Assembly: GCF_033473495.1 (NCBI RefSeq)
Contig: NC_088937.1
Span: 2,232,001-2,296,000 of the forward strand
Source: Cercospora beticola
Lineage: Eukaryota; Ascomycota; Dothideomycetes; Mycosphaerellales; Mycosphaerellaceae
Length of the DNA stretch: 64,000 bases
Reading direction: 5' to 3'
The position numbers and the translations under genes were made by a program. This document shows, in pieces, positions 24,523-34,712 of this stretch. Each line of letters starts with the position of its first letter. Positions within the stretch are counted from its first letter, which is position 1. The notes below the pieces were generated by a model. That model saw nothing but the letters and a program-made list of their open reading frames with translations, did not search any database and had not been told where the DNA came from.

Positions 24523-26080
24523 ATGGCCTTCTCCTGGTTTCCCGGTGCCTGCACCACAACATACACGCACGCAGAGGAATCAATCAAGCTACCGACCAAG
24601 AACGGCCCAGTGCGTGCTCTCTCTGAAATCTGCAAAGATGTGATTCCACCATGCAACCTCAACCCATTCCTTTTCAACGGACATCTTCAAACAGCATGGA
24701 CTGCAATGAAGTACGATGGCCCAGCGATTCACTACAAGCGACGAGTGTTCGAGCAAGAGGATGCAGGTTTCAAGGGCCATTTCTCTGTCGACTTTGTGAC
24801 CTCTGCGCCCGCCACTTCCGGGCAAGCCAAAGATGGAGGGCCTGAGGACGCGGGTTTGAGGGAAGACCCTGTCGGTGTAGGACACAACTCGCTGCCACCT
24901 AGGACGACGTACTTCACGGACAAGGAGTTCGAGAGTCTGCCTAGCGATGACACCAAGCCATTGCTGATCACCCTGCACGGTCTGAGTGGTGGGTCTTACG
25001 AGACGTATCTGCGCCATGTCCTTGAACCACTCGTCAAGGCTACGCCAGAAGGTGAGAAGGCTGGCGGCATTTCAGGCGGCAACTGGGAAGCCTTAGTCGT
25101 GAACAGCCGCGGATGTGCTGGTTCGAAGATCACCACAAGCATTTTGTACAACGCTCGCGCGACCTGGGACGTTCGCCAAACCGTCAAATGGGCACGTAAA
25201 ACTTGGCCAAACAGGCCGCTTTATGGCATCGGCTACTCGCTCGGCGCAAACATACTTACAAACGTAGGTAGCCTTGACAAAATCATGGTTGGAAGGAGTG
25301 CTCGTGCTGAACAATTTCTTTTGAATAGTATCTCGGTGAGGAAGGAGATAAATGCCTCCTCAATGCTGCTGTGGTAGTCTCCAATCCATGGAAGCTCGAA
25401 GTGAGCAATGCTTTCCTCAAGAGCACCTATATCGGCCTCAACGTTTACTCGAAAACGATGGGCAGCAACATGCTACGTCTATTCGAAGCCCACAAGGATC
25501 AGGTTACCAAGAACACATCGATTAAGACTGAGGATATTCATAAGTGCAAGTATTTGCACGATTTTGATCGAGTCGTGCAGTGTGCTACGGTAAGTGAGCC
25601 TGCGAGCTTCCAATCCGGTCGTCTTACGCCTTCCTTGTCATTACCAAGGCGAGCCTGCAAAATTTGGCTCCAAAGATGCTGACCTGATGACAGTGGGGCT
25701 ACCCGACAGAGGGTGCATATTACCGGGACGCCAGCAGCTCTGATAGTGTGCTATCGGTGCGCATTCCGTTGCTATGCATACACGCGGTGGACGATCCGAT
25801 CGCTTGCGATCAAGCCGTGCCGTACGCCGAGATCCGTCAAAACCCATACGCTGTGATGTGCGCAACCAGCTCTGGCGGTCACCTGGCTTGGTTCGAGCTT
25901 GGAGGTGGGCGATGGCATATGAAGCCTGCTGTCGGATTCCTGGAGGCCATGAGGAACGTCGAATTCGATAAGATCGAAGTGCCAGTATTTGGGAGGCAGG
26001 GGCCGCACGGAGGACACGAAACGCCATTCGCCTTCGATCCGATGAGGAGAAAGTCACATCGTCCTGAGCAGGAGCAATGA
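24523..26080 (+). CDS. YheT-type alpha/beta hydrolase (EHT1/EEB1-like)
   Basis: Three exons, 24523-25263, 25329-25589 and 25694-26080, give about 462 residues. The first junction joins GANILTN to YLGEEGDKCLL in phase 0, a highly conserved site. Motifs are LHGLSGGSYETYL, the nucleophile elbow GYSLGAN, an acid Asp in HAVDDPIA and the catalytic His in SGGHLAWF. The N-terminal NPFLFNGHLQTAW block is typical of the AB-hydrolase-4 (YheT/ABHD1-3) family. Yeast members Eht1 and Eeb1 make medium-chain fatty acid ethyl esters, and Mgl2 hydrolyses monoacylglycerol. Which of these roles applies cannot be told. The C-terminus is hydrophilic without a targeting signal I can name. Confidence 0.9.
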
Positions 26081-26171
26081 GAAGGCACAAGAACCGACAG
26101 ATCCAAGTAGCGCTACAGGACGCCACAGAGACCATAGACTTGTACAGTTGAAGCATAGATCGAGCAAAGGC

Positions 26172-26759
26172 TCAACCAAAGCTGACCCGTTTCCGTAACT
26201 TGACCTTCTTGGTCCCATCATCGCCAGATCTGCTGCTCTTTGTTGGCGCATCACCGTCCACATCTCCTGCGCTGCGCCGCCTTTTGCTCTTCTTGCCTTC
26301 AGTTTTGATGTTCGCCTTTCTCTCTTCCATCTCGCTCTTCTTGCCAGCCACCCTCTTCTCGGCCTCGATCCTCCTTGCTTCTCTGACTTCTTCCAATTGC
26401 CGCGCCTTCATCATCTTACTCTCCAGATTGCCTTCCTTCTCGGCCATGACCATGGCTAGAATTGTGTTCATGCTTTCCTTGTCGTCCACGAACTTTTTGC
26501 CCTTCTTTTGATTTGGCGGCTTCGACACACCGGCGGGTACGATTCCGTTCAGTTGAGGCACCTTGAGCTCAGACTCCTTATATCGCTTATGAGGCGGGAG
26601 TTTGGACTTCGCAGTACCCTGCTTCGTCTTGACCGTCTTGACTGCAGGAAGTGGTTTGGAAGGTTTCTTCGATTTTGAAGGCCCGCTCGAGGACGTCTTC
26701 GATGCGGAACGTTTTGGGCCATTGCTAGGCTTCGTCACTCGATTTTGTTTGGGTGCCAT
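26172..26759 (-). CDS. LOC1: Ribosome biogenesis / mRNA localisation protein LOC1
   Basis: A single exon of about 195 residues from the ATG at 26759 (MAPKQNRV). The conserved centre reads YKESELKVPQLNGIVPAG, then GKKFVDDKESMNTILAMVMA and a helix KEGNLESKMMKARQLEEVREARR, matching fungal Loc1. The rest is Lys/Arg/Ser-rich and disordered. Loc1 is a nucleolar RNA-binding factor needed for 60S subunit maturation and for nuclear steps of ASH1 mRNA localisation in yeast. The upstream extension in the same frame lacks an ATG. It lies divergently 235 bases from the Mau2 gene. Confidence 0.85.
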   Translation of the reverse strand: MAPKQNRVTKPSNGPKRSASKTSSSGPSKSKKPSKPLPAVKTVKTKQGTAKSKLPPHKRYKESELKVPQLNGIVPAGVSKPPNQKKGKKFVDDKESMNTILAMVMAEKEGNLESKMMKARQLEEVREARRIEAEKRVAGKKSEMEERKANIKTEGKKSKRRRSAGDVDGDAPTKSSRSGDDGTKKVKLRKRVSFG

Positions 26760-26994
26760 TGTGAGTTGTCGCGTTAGACAGTGCAGCTCTTGCGAGGACG
26801 AAGGAAATTTGGGCTTGAGCGGAATAAGGTTGCGGGTGGGCGGAGACAAGTCCGACCCCTGTCAGACGCGATCGCGTGGGCACAAGCGCGACCTCCACTC
26901 CACTCTGACTTCGACCGAGACGTCGGCGGAGGGAATGGACAAGAAGAATAGACGATGCTCACAGTATAGCATATGAGGCGGCGGACGGTGCAAG

Positions 26995-29900
26995 ATGCCG
27001 TACCAAGACGGCTACGTGCCGGAATATAATTATAGCAATCACTCAGGACAATATGGGCAAGCACAATATGGATTCCAGCAACAGCAGCAGCAGCAGCAAC
27101 CGCAGCAGCAGCGACCGCCTCAGCAACACACCTACCAACAAAACTGGCACACTCCGTACGCCACGCCTCAGGCCTTCGATCCGAGCCAAGGCCAGGCATC
27201 ATTCTACCAAACGCCGAACCAGCCTGCACGCCAACAACAGTACTTGTCGCCACCATCTCAGCCTGCCCTCATACAGCAAAACGTGCAATACTCACCGGAC
27301 CCGCTGCATCACTTCCAGCCGCCACCTCAGCCGAGACAACAGCAGCAACAGGCTTTCTACGCACAGCAACAGGCCAAGCAAGCTCAGAGACCGCTGTCTC
27401 AGTCGTCTCAAACTCAGCAGACGCCCCGTCCACAAGGATCTCACAGGCAGCCAGTGGCATCACCTCAATGGACCCAATATCCCTCCTCGCCGTCACCGTA
27501 TGAGACATCAGGGCCATCTAGCAGGGCACCAACAAGCAACAGTCCCTATGCAACGGCACAGCAAGCTCAGCAACAGCAGCAGCCGCCGCCGCCGCAGCGA
27601 TCTCATCAACAAGTCTCTCATCCTGGACAACCGTCCTCGCAGATGGCCCAGGGGCAAAAGAACAGGCCAATGCCGAGTCAACAGCACAGTCAAGCGCGAA
27701 TGCCTTCGCAAGCTATGCCCTCGCAACCCCACAAGCAAAGCGGGAGCTCGCAGCAGCGACCATCTCCTGTTGTGCAGAACCGGGTCATGAATGACAGGCC
27801 CAGTCAACCTACTGTCGGACAATTTGTACAACACAACAATCTCCAGCAGGTGGATCCTAGCGTGGCTCACAGCTTCCATGAAGTCAACACGCCCACACAA
27901 GCCAAGCGACCATCGGTGCCACAGAACAATTTCAGACCACCATCATCGTCCCGTCAGGTCCAGTCTACTCCGTCAACCATCACGGTTGATCCCTCTATGC
28001 TGCAGCGACCAAATTCCACGATCAAGGCCCAGCCTCAACGCCCGTCGATCAAGCTTGAGCGACCAGAAGTCCGTTCCCCAAAGCGTAGAAGATCCAATGA
28101 CGGCACTGCTCTTCCGATCGATAATCAGCCTGAGCGGCATGCCGCATCCGTCAAGCACGAGCCGGAGTCAAAGTCGTCCCGACAAATGCTCCAGTCCAAG
28201 CCGGTCCCTGCTTCTTCGCCACTAACGGAGCTAGCATCTTCCCAACTGCCACCTACGCCCACGCCGTTGACAAGCGTCGATTACCAAGCCGCTCTGCTTG
28301 CTCTCTCTGACGAATACATCAGTGCTGCGTATAGCATGACTGGCCCTCTGTCCGGGAAGGAGGCATCTGACGAGTTATTGGACCAATACCAGAATTTGCT
28401 GTCAACAGGGCTAGGCTGTCTTGACTCAGTGCTCAAAAACTACCGCATCTCTGACCCGCGCAAAGAGGCACGCATCCGGCTGAGATATGCTAGCCTTCTC
28501 TATGAAGAGACAGAAAACTTGACTGACGCGGAAGAGTGCCTCAGTAAAGGAATTTCTTTGTGCGAGCGTGCGCGGTTAACAGACCTCAAATATGCCATGC
28601 ATCACTTGACAGCGAGGATTTGGTTCAAAAGCCGCAAATTCAAGACGGCCATGAAGACCGTGGAGAGGATGACAGCCGAAGTTGAGAAATTGCAGCTCCT
28701 GCATTGGGTGTACGCATTCCACTTCCTGCGTGTATCTTTTGGACTTCAGATTCCAGACAACCACCACGAAACAGTCTCACTGGTCCGTTACTTGAGCGCA
28801 CTGTCGGCCGTGGCGACCAGACACTATCACGTCTCTGTGCAGATCGTTGCTCATACCATTGAAGCGCTGGTACATCTAAGGGCTCGCACGTCTGATAGCA
28901 TCGATCTTGCGAACCGGGCGATGGCTTCCGCGCGAATGCATCAGTTGACACCTGAAATGCAAGCAATGCCGCAGGTCAAAGCTCTTTTGAATTACCTCGA
29001 CGTCGGATGTTCCCTCACTCGTTTCAACCGCAAGGTGGCTGACTCAAAAGTGCAAGCGATGCAATTGGAGCTCGATCAAGGCACGCACGATGAAGCATGG
29101 ACCAATAGAGATGGTTGCGCGCTTCACATCAGTCTTGGTCACAGCAAAGATGCTGAGTTGGAGGCCGACTCAGGCGGAGTTTTCCAGCAGGGTCCGAATG
29201 GTGATGTGTGTCTCGCATTCTCATGGCTCACGAAACAGCAGGCATACGCTGTTGGCTATTTGATCAGTGGTTTGTCAAAACTTGACGGCAGTACAGGACC
29301 AGAGGCAGCAAAATATCTGAGCCACGTCGTTACTATGAGTAGGACGGTACCAAAGGATATGTCACTCTCCTTGAGTGCTGCGACGTCGAGATGGCACATG
29401 CAAGTCTCACTACGGGCGACAGCGAGGCTCTATATTGCATTCGCTTTTTGTGGCATCTCGGACTGGCCTCACGCAATTAATGCACTGCAGGCTTATCGTG
29501 AGAAGGACGTTCCACAGCTCGAAGGCGCACCCGATGCTGCTTTTACAACACTGGCCACATACCTCGATGCTGTCGTCAAGCACGGCTCAGGGGATCTTGA
29601 AGAGGCGTTGCGACTGTACCGCTCCCCTGCGCTGCAGGTACCCTTACTCGGCAGCACAGAAAGCGGGATGGCTCCGATGAACCCAATCAAAGTCCTTTCG
29701 GCACTGAATAGCGTGGAAATTCTTCATTCACAGGGCAAGAGTAAAGAGGCTGGCCTGTTGTTAGACTGGACCGAACCTTACTGCGTCGTGACTAGGAATA
29801 GTGATGGCGGCGAGCACGGCAGCAGAGCAATGGAGTCACTCTTTTGTATGCTCAAGGCTGTGGCCTCGCAGCGAGCGGGAGGATTGATCATTGACACCAA

Positions 29901-30225
29901 GTCTATTCTGCAACGCAGCGTCAAAGCTGCTCAGGCTGTTGGGAACGATCAACTTCTGATGTGTGTCATGAACATTATGACCGACGCATGGTTCAAGAAC
30001 ATTGTCGGACAGCAAGCCGTCAGCTCTGGTAAATCAGCGCGCGGACTCGCTGGCAAGAATAACAATAAGTTGTGGAGAGCCGTGGGAACTCGAATGTACG
30101 CTGATACGCTTGAGCTGAGCGGACAATTGGGACAGGCCGAGGAGATGAGACAGGATGCCCAACAGCTCATGGCAAACCTGCCACCGAACCTGCGAGACGC
30201 GTTCCAAAAAGGGAAGACGAATTGA
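26995..30225 (+). CDS. Cohesin-loading factor Mau2/Scc4-like
   Basis: A single exon of 1076 residues. The first 420 residues are a Gln/Pro/Ser-rich disordered region with polyglutamine runs and basic patches (SPKRRRSNDG). From about residue 425 (DYQAALLALSDEYISAAY) the protein is an all-helical TPR-type array to the end. It matches the cohesin loading factor family (Scc4, Ssl3, Mau2), which partners Scc2/NIPBL to load cohesin on DNA. The family signature is strongest around GLGCLDSVLKNYRISDPRKEARIRLRYASLL-type text in the first helices. The Gln-rich head is absent from yeast Scc4 and may mediate extra contacts. No intron is needed. Confidence 0.88.
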   Translation: MPYQDGYVPEYNYSNHSGQYGQAQYGFQQQQQQQQPQQQRPPQQHTYQQNWHTPYATPQAFDPSQGQASFYQTPNQPARQQQYLSPPSQPALIQQNVQYSPDPLHHFQPPPQPRQQQQQAFYAQQQAKQAQRPLSQSSQTQQTPRPQGSHRQPVASPQWTQYPSSPSPYETSGPSSRAPTSNSPYATAQQAQQQQQPPPPQRSHQQVSHPGQPSSQMAQGQKNRPMPSQQHSQARMPSQAMPSQPHKQSGSSQQRPSPVVQNRVMNDRPSQPTVGQFVQHNNLQQVDPSVAHSFHEVNTPTQAKRPSVPQNNFRPPSSSRQVQSTPSTITVDPSMLQRPNSTIKAQPQRPSIKLERPEVRSPKRRRSNDGTALPIDNQPERHAASVKHEPESKSSRQMLQSKPVPASSPLTELASSQLPPTPTPLTSVDYQAALLALSDEYISAAYSMTGPLSGKEASDELLDQYQNLLSTGLGCLDSVLKNYRISDPRKEARIRLRYASLLYEETENLTDAEECLSKGISLCERARLTDLKYAMHHLTARIWFKSRKFKTAMKTVERMTAEVEKLQLLHWVYAFHFLRVSFGLQIPDNHHETVSLVRYLSALSAVATRHYHVSVQIVAHTIEALVHLRARTSDSIDLANRAMASARMHQLTPEMQAMPQVKALLNYLDVGCSLTRFNRKVADSKVQAMQLELDQGTHDEAWTNRDGCALHISLGHSKDAELEADSGGVFQQGPNGDVCLAFSWLTKQQAYAVGYLISGLSKLDGSTGPEAAKYLSHVVTMSRTVPKDMSLSLSAATSRWHMQVSLRATARLYIAFAFCGISDWPHAINALQAYREKDVPQLEGAPDAAFTTLATYLDAVVKHGSGDLEEALRLYRSPALQVPLLGSTESGMAPMNPIKVLSALNSVEILHSQGKSKEAGLLLDWTEPYCVVTRNSDGGEHGSRAMESLFCMLKAVASQRAGGLIIDTKSILQRSVKAAQAVGNDQLLMCVMNIMTDAWFKNIVGQQAVSSGKSARGLAGKNNNKLWRAVGTRMYADTLELSGQLGQAEEMRQDAQQLMANLPPNLRDAFQKGKTN
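27076..27111 (+). repeat. CAG/CAA repeat coding polyglutamine
   Basis: An imperfect CAG/CAA run inside the cohesin-loader gene encodes Gln stretches with one Pro. More CAG runs follow near 27340-27370 and 27568-27585. Such tracts vary in length between strains. Confidence 0.85.
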
Positions 30226-30556
30226 TTGTCAGCGGGCATGTGTTCAAGATCGTTCTGTTCAGACGGCCTTCGAGCCGTGTATGCTTGCTATGACTGGTAG
30301 CTGATGGCTGAGACCCAATTGCTCGCAAATATAATGTAATGCATGTAAGATGATACCCAGGAGAAATGTTTGCAACACGAGAATTGTTCCTCTCATCTTT
30401 GAATTGATGGGCAGACCGCCTTGCTTTTTCTGACGAGGTGAAAGATATACATAACTGTAGGGTCTGGCCATGAATACCACTGACCTCTGAGACTCATGAG
30501 AGAGACGCCCCTCTTCAGTCGTCTACGAACGCCCGATGCCAACCGTGTCTACGCAA
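30226..30556. other. Intergenic between convergent genes
   Basis: The 3' regions of the cohesin loader and the AAA+ gene. Nothing else recognised. Confidence 0.45.
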
Positions 30557-33033
30557 CTATTGCCCTTCTACATCCTCCCTCGTGATACTCAATACATCCC
30601 GCACATGACTCGCTTGCAGTGGCATACCACCATTATCTTGCGCCAACAACCGCGACATTTTCACGACGTTTTTGATCTGCCTCCCGTTGATCTCTTCTTT
30701 CGCAAATTCTGAGATCTCGGAATCAGAAACTTCAGAGCCACGAAGGAAATTCTTCCAGATGTCCTCTCGAAATTGATGGTCGAGGGGTTTGAAGGGCAGA
30801 CTTAGATGGATTCGGGAATAGAATGCATCGTCGAAATTTACTGCGCGGTTGGTTGTGAGGATGAGGATTCCGCGGTAGTATTCGAGGATGCGGAGGAAGG
30901 CTATGCCATTGTCAGTATGGATTTTACAGTGCATGTTCTTGTGTGATGTTGATGGATGCTCACCTGCTACACGCTTATTGCGTTCTCGAGCGCCAGGCGT
31001 GTCTTGAGGAGCTCGTTTCTCGAGAAATGCATCCGCCTCATCCAGCAGCAAGACTGCATCCCAGGAGGCAGCTAACCGAAGCACGGATGGAAATTGGTGT
31101 TCTATGTCTTTCGCGCTATCGCCAAGCTCGTTCGCGCTGACTGCGTATAGTGGGATCCTCAGGTGGTCTGCCACAGATTCTGCTGTCAGAGTTTTGCCCG
31201 TTCCAGGAGGGCCACTGAGAAGCATGATGAGCCCCTGCCCCTTGCCTTGCACCACATCGTCGAAGTCTTGCTTGTGAAGTTTCTGTTGTCGGACTAGTGC
31301 TTCCAGTAGACGCTTCCTGGCCGGCGGCACGACAAGAGACTCGAATGCATTGTCGTTCCATCGGATAGGCGAAATGTTATCGACTTCGAATTCAGCCCAG
31401 CATTTTGAACCAAGCAAGTACCCGCGAACGACAGATCGACAGAAGACTTCTGGTCGGAGGCCAAAAAGAGCTTCGGTCCACCGATGGTTCTTGAGTAATG
31501 AATCATCATCAGTTTCATTCGGTTCCAGAGGGCTCAATTTGTTTGGACCCAGGCTGAGCACGATGTGCATATTCAGGATGTGCATTATTGAAAGAAGCCC
31601 CGTCTCTTCCTTGTTGTTATCCGCTTCTCGGGCTATTTTCGTATGCGGATCTCGCTGCAGCAAAAATTCGAGTTTATGCGGAGAGGTGTAGACTGTCGGA
31701 CTATACTGACTGGCCTGCTGCGAGTGCACTTTAGGTTCGATCATCAAGCGCTCATTCACGAAGACTTCGACGTCCTCGAAATCGTAGTCACCGCTCTTGT
31801 TGAGTCGCACCGATCCATCGTAGGATCTGTAGGCTGGTGCCTGACTCGTCAAATCAACGGCTACACTGCCACGCTCGTAAAGAGTGTCCAAGACGGTCCC
31901 TGCATTTTCGTAATAGTGGAATGGTATGACAGGCAACGCGAGAATTTTCGTGCTTCCAGAAAAGGCAGACATAAATCTTGCTGATTTCTGCCAGCCGTAT
32001 CTTGAACCATCGTAGTCCAGACTAAGAAGGTGGACAGCGAGAGTTGGAGGGTGCTCGGCCATCAAGTATTTGTAGCTGTCGACTAGAAAGCAATGCGTCT
32101 TGCCATTGATGTCGGAAAACACAGGACACCCAGGAGGAAACAGAGTCCAGAGCAGGCTGAAAGTCGTGTTTCCATTATTCGCAAGACTTTGGGCGTCCGC
32201 TATAGAGTCCTTGAACTCATCCCCAAGTACTTCTACCAAAGCATTGATTTGTTCTGCCTGCTCGCTGTGATTCTGGTGGGCCTTGTCGTTGGCCGATACC
32301 AGAGATGCCCAATGATGGAAAAATGGATGGAACGGACTCTTGAATTCAAGATCTTGTGCATCGATATTCTCGCCCGGATAGTTTCCAAGCAGGCCACGCA
32401 CCAGCTGCCTCAATGATGGACTTTGCACATTGATTGCTGCCAGGAATAGCTCCAATGTTGCTCTGACGCCTTCTGATCTCCTACCCTGATATCTTGTCAC
32501 CTAGCGCAAGCCGTGAGGTTAGTATGACCCCAAAAAGCTCTGTATGAAAGTGATTCCAGTATTTATACCAGGATTTATGCCCTTTTCGTGTCTGGCATGA
32601 GAACTTCGCAGAGGCTTACCAAAGCGTGGTCTGGTGTTTTGCTTGCTGTCTTGCTAAGGTATTCCGGGCACTCGTCAAGCCAAGTGAGACCTCCGCGTTC
32701 ATGAGGTATCCCAAAGAGCTCCTTGACCATCGATGGCTGAACGCCTTTGCCCGCAACTCCAACTCCGTTTGTCTGGCCGTCCATCGCTGTATTGACCGAA
32801 GGGCATACTTCTGGCCTCTTCAGAATTCTGCGATAAGGACATGCTTTAGATCTTGTTGATCTCGCAGCCAGAATTGAGGGGTACTTTACGCATCGCTCCG
32901 GTGGTCCAGCCTTTCTGTTTTCTTTTGGATGAGATTTGGGATCGGCTCCCGTCACGAGGCACATCCATCTGCCTCTGAGATCATCACCACAACCAAGGCA
33001 TCGCGGTGCGCTCCGCAGAAGTCTTTTCGACAT
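30557..33033 (-). CDS. Fungal AAA+ ATPase with DUF7025-type N-terminus
   Basis: Three exons, 33033-32620, 32500-30964 and 30900-30557, give about 764 residues. The first intron (119 bases) has a GTAAGC donor and a perfect TACTAAC branch site and joins TPDHAL to VTRYQGRRSE. The second (63 bases) lies inside the AAA domain and is in frame even if retained. The single AAA cassette has [22 protein letters not shown] and an arginine-containing ILILTTNRAVNFDDAFYSRI block. A large N-terminal region typical of fungal DUF7025 ATPases precedes it. The first exon is Cys/Lys-rich (CLGCGDD...WMC...CVKY) and of unknown role. Another in-frame ATG at 33138 would add 35 residues. The cellular function of this family is not known to me. 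Confidence 0.85.
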
Positions 33034-33380
33034 GTCTCCAGATGAGTGCAGAACTGGTCGCTGCCAAGCTTCGTGTGTTGTTTGCCTTGTTGACGTTGTT
33101 GACGCTGCACCAACTATGACAGAAGTGATTGCTCGCATTGCTCGGCTGCTTCGGCACTGAGTTGAGATGATTCGTGAGCTATACAATTAGCATCTTGCGT
33201 TGTAGGTCTATGTACAACTTCATAAGAATGCAATCAAGTGAAATTACAAAACGCTCATACAAACTCGTCTGTGCTGCATGTCAGACGTACCCTTCTACTC
33301 ATCAACAAATGCCCCATTCATGCTCTATCGTAGGCAACGTGGTGATCCATTGCGCCAAAACGCCTTGCTTGCTGCAGGTC
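33034..33380. other. Short intergenic stretch
   Basis: Promoter of the AAA+ gene, with a possible upstream start at 33138, and the 3' end of the mitochondrial carrier gene. Confidence 0.4.
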
Positions 33381-34362
33381 TCACAATTTGTTGTTGATGA
33401 GCGGGATAAGTGTCTGTGCCAGCCAGAAAGAGAATGTGAGTTTAGGTCCAGTCATCAGCAGCTTGGGCACCAGGCCCTTGAAGAAGGACGATGGTCCTTC
33501 ATGTCGAGCCATGTCGGAAACAATCTTTAAGCCGGACTTCTTGACTTCGAAGTTCTGGTTCTGGATTCTTGTCTTGACAACATCCAAGGGCGCAGAGACG
33601 ATGAGCGACGCGCTTGAACCTGCGACCGACGCGACGAAGTTTTGCAACCATGTGGCCTTGTTGTAGTCCTCGAGCTTGTACAGATATTGTTTCGCGGCCG
33701 CTGAACCACCGAAGAGCGCAAAAGAGCCAGGCGCGTTTCGAGCAGCTGTCCATCCCCATCCCCGGTAAAGCGCGAAACCCTCGTCAGCGACAATTCTCAA
33801 CACGCCTCGTCCACGGAAAGCCTCCGGATTTGTCTGTCTCTTGATTTTCAATACATCCAACGGGAGCAGGACAATCTCTCCAATTCCAATGATCGATCCA
33901 GCAGTCGCGTGCATGATAGCCTTTCCATTACCCTTGCCAAATGTGTTCTCGAATGCCGCGCCGTGGTTCTTCGACAAGTAATCGCGGACAAATGGTTGTC
34001 CTCCATACTTGTACACTCTCTGCAAGATTTTATATGCTGCCGCGTATCCGAGACCGGGGAAGAGGGTGAAGAATCGTCGCACGAAAGGTTCGCCGGCGTG
34101 TTTGCGGAAAATGACCTCGTTGAGCTGTCCGGCTCCTGAGATTTTGCCCTGGTTGGACATCAATCGCTTGGCTATCGTATCGACGGGGTGGAAGACAGCG
34201 AGTTCGGCGATACCAGCAGAACCTACAATGGCGTGTCAGTGCATATTACTCGAGTAGTCGAGTGCATGTCGGCATCGTACCAGCGCCGAGGACTCGCGCG
34301 ACACCGGATTCCTTCTCAACCTGGCCAGCGCCGGCCTTGGGCGATGGAAGCGACGGCGACAT
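33381..34362 (-). CDS. GGC1: Mitochondrial GTP/GDP carrier
   Basis: Two exons, 34362-34281 and 34222-33381, give about 307 residues. The 58-base intron falls just before the first carrier repeat and joins VLGAG to SAGIAELAVFHPVDTIAKR. Three repeats show the carrier signatures PVDTIAKR, PLDVLKIKR and PLDVVKTR. Long blocks such as FTLFPGLGYAA, VYKYGGQPF, IGIGEIVLLPLDVLKIKRQT and GWGWTAARNAPGSFALFGG match yeast Ggc1/Yhm1. That protein exchanges GTP for GDP across the inner mitochondrial membrane and influences iron homeostasis. No presequence is expected. Identity is strong across the full length. Confidence 0.93.
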
Positions 34363-34712
34363 AGCGAATGTGTGGTCTTGATAACCTGGCTGATTGATGC
34401 TTGAGTGTCGGCCGTGCGAGAGTAGTGAAGAAAGTCGAGCAGCACGCAAGAGCTCAGATAATTTTGTCCGAGTCGGAAACTGCCCATGCGCCGAAGCTTC
34501 AGCAAGGACCCCTGTTTCTCTGCACTCTCCACCGAGTCCACGTGCTCCATCACCACATTCTGAACATTACTTTCTGCCAAGCCATCGAATCAGAGTTGCA
34601 TTGAGGGTGAAGTAAGTATGGAGAAAGGATGAATACTGGATCGGACCCATGATACGAACAAAAGTCTAGCTGATGAGCGAAGACTGTTTCTGTGGCATTA
34701 CAAACAACAAGC
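34363..34712. other. Short intergenic stretch
   Basis: Promoter of the GTP/GDP carrier gene and 3' end of the P450 gene. No other gene seen. Confidence 0.4.

Noticed and set aside
27053..27790. 245-codon Asn/Ser/Arg-rich frame
   Set aside because: It is the CAG-repeat region of the cohesin loader read in another frame.
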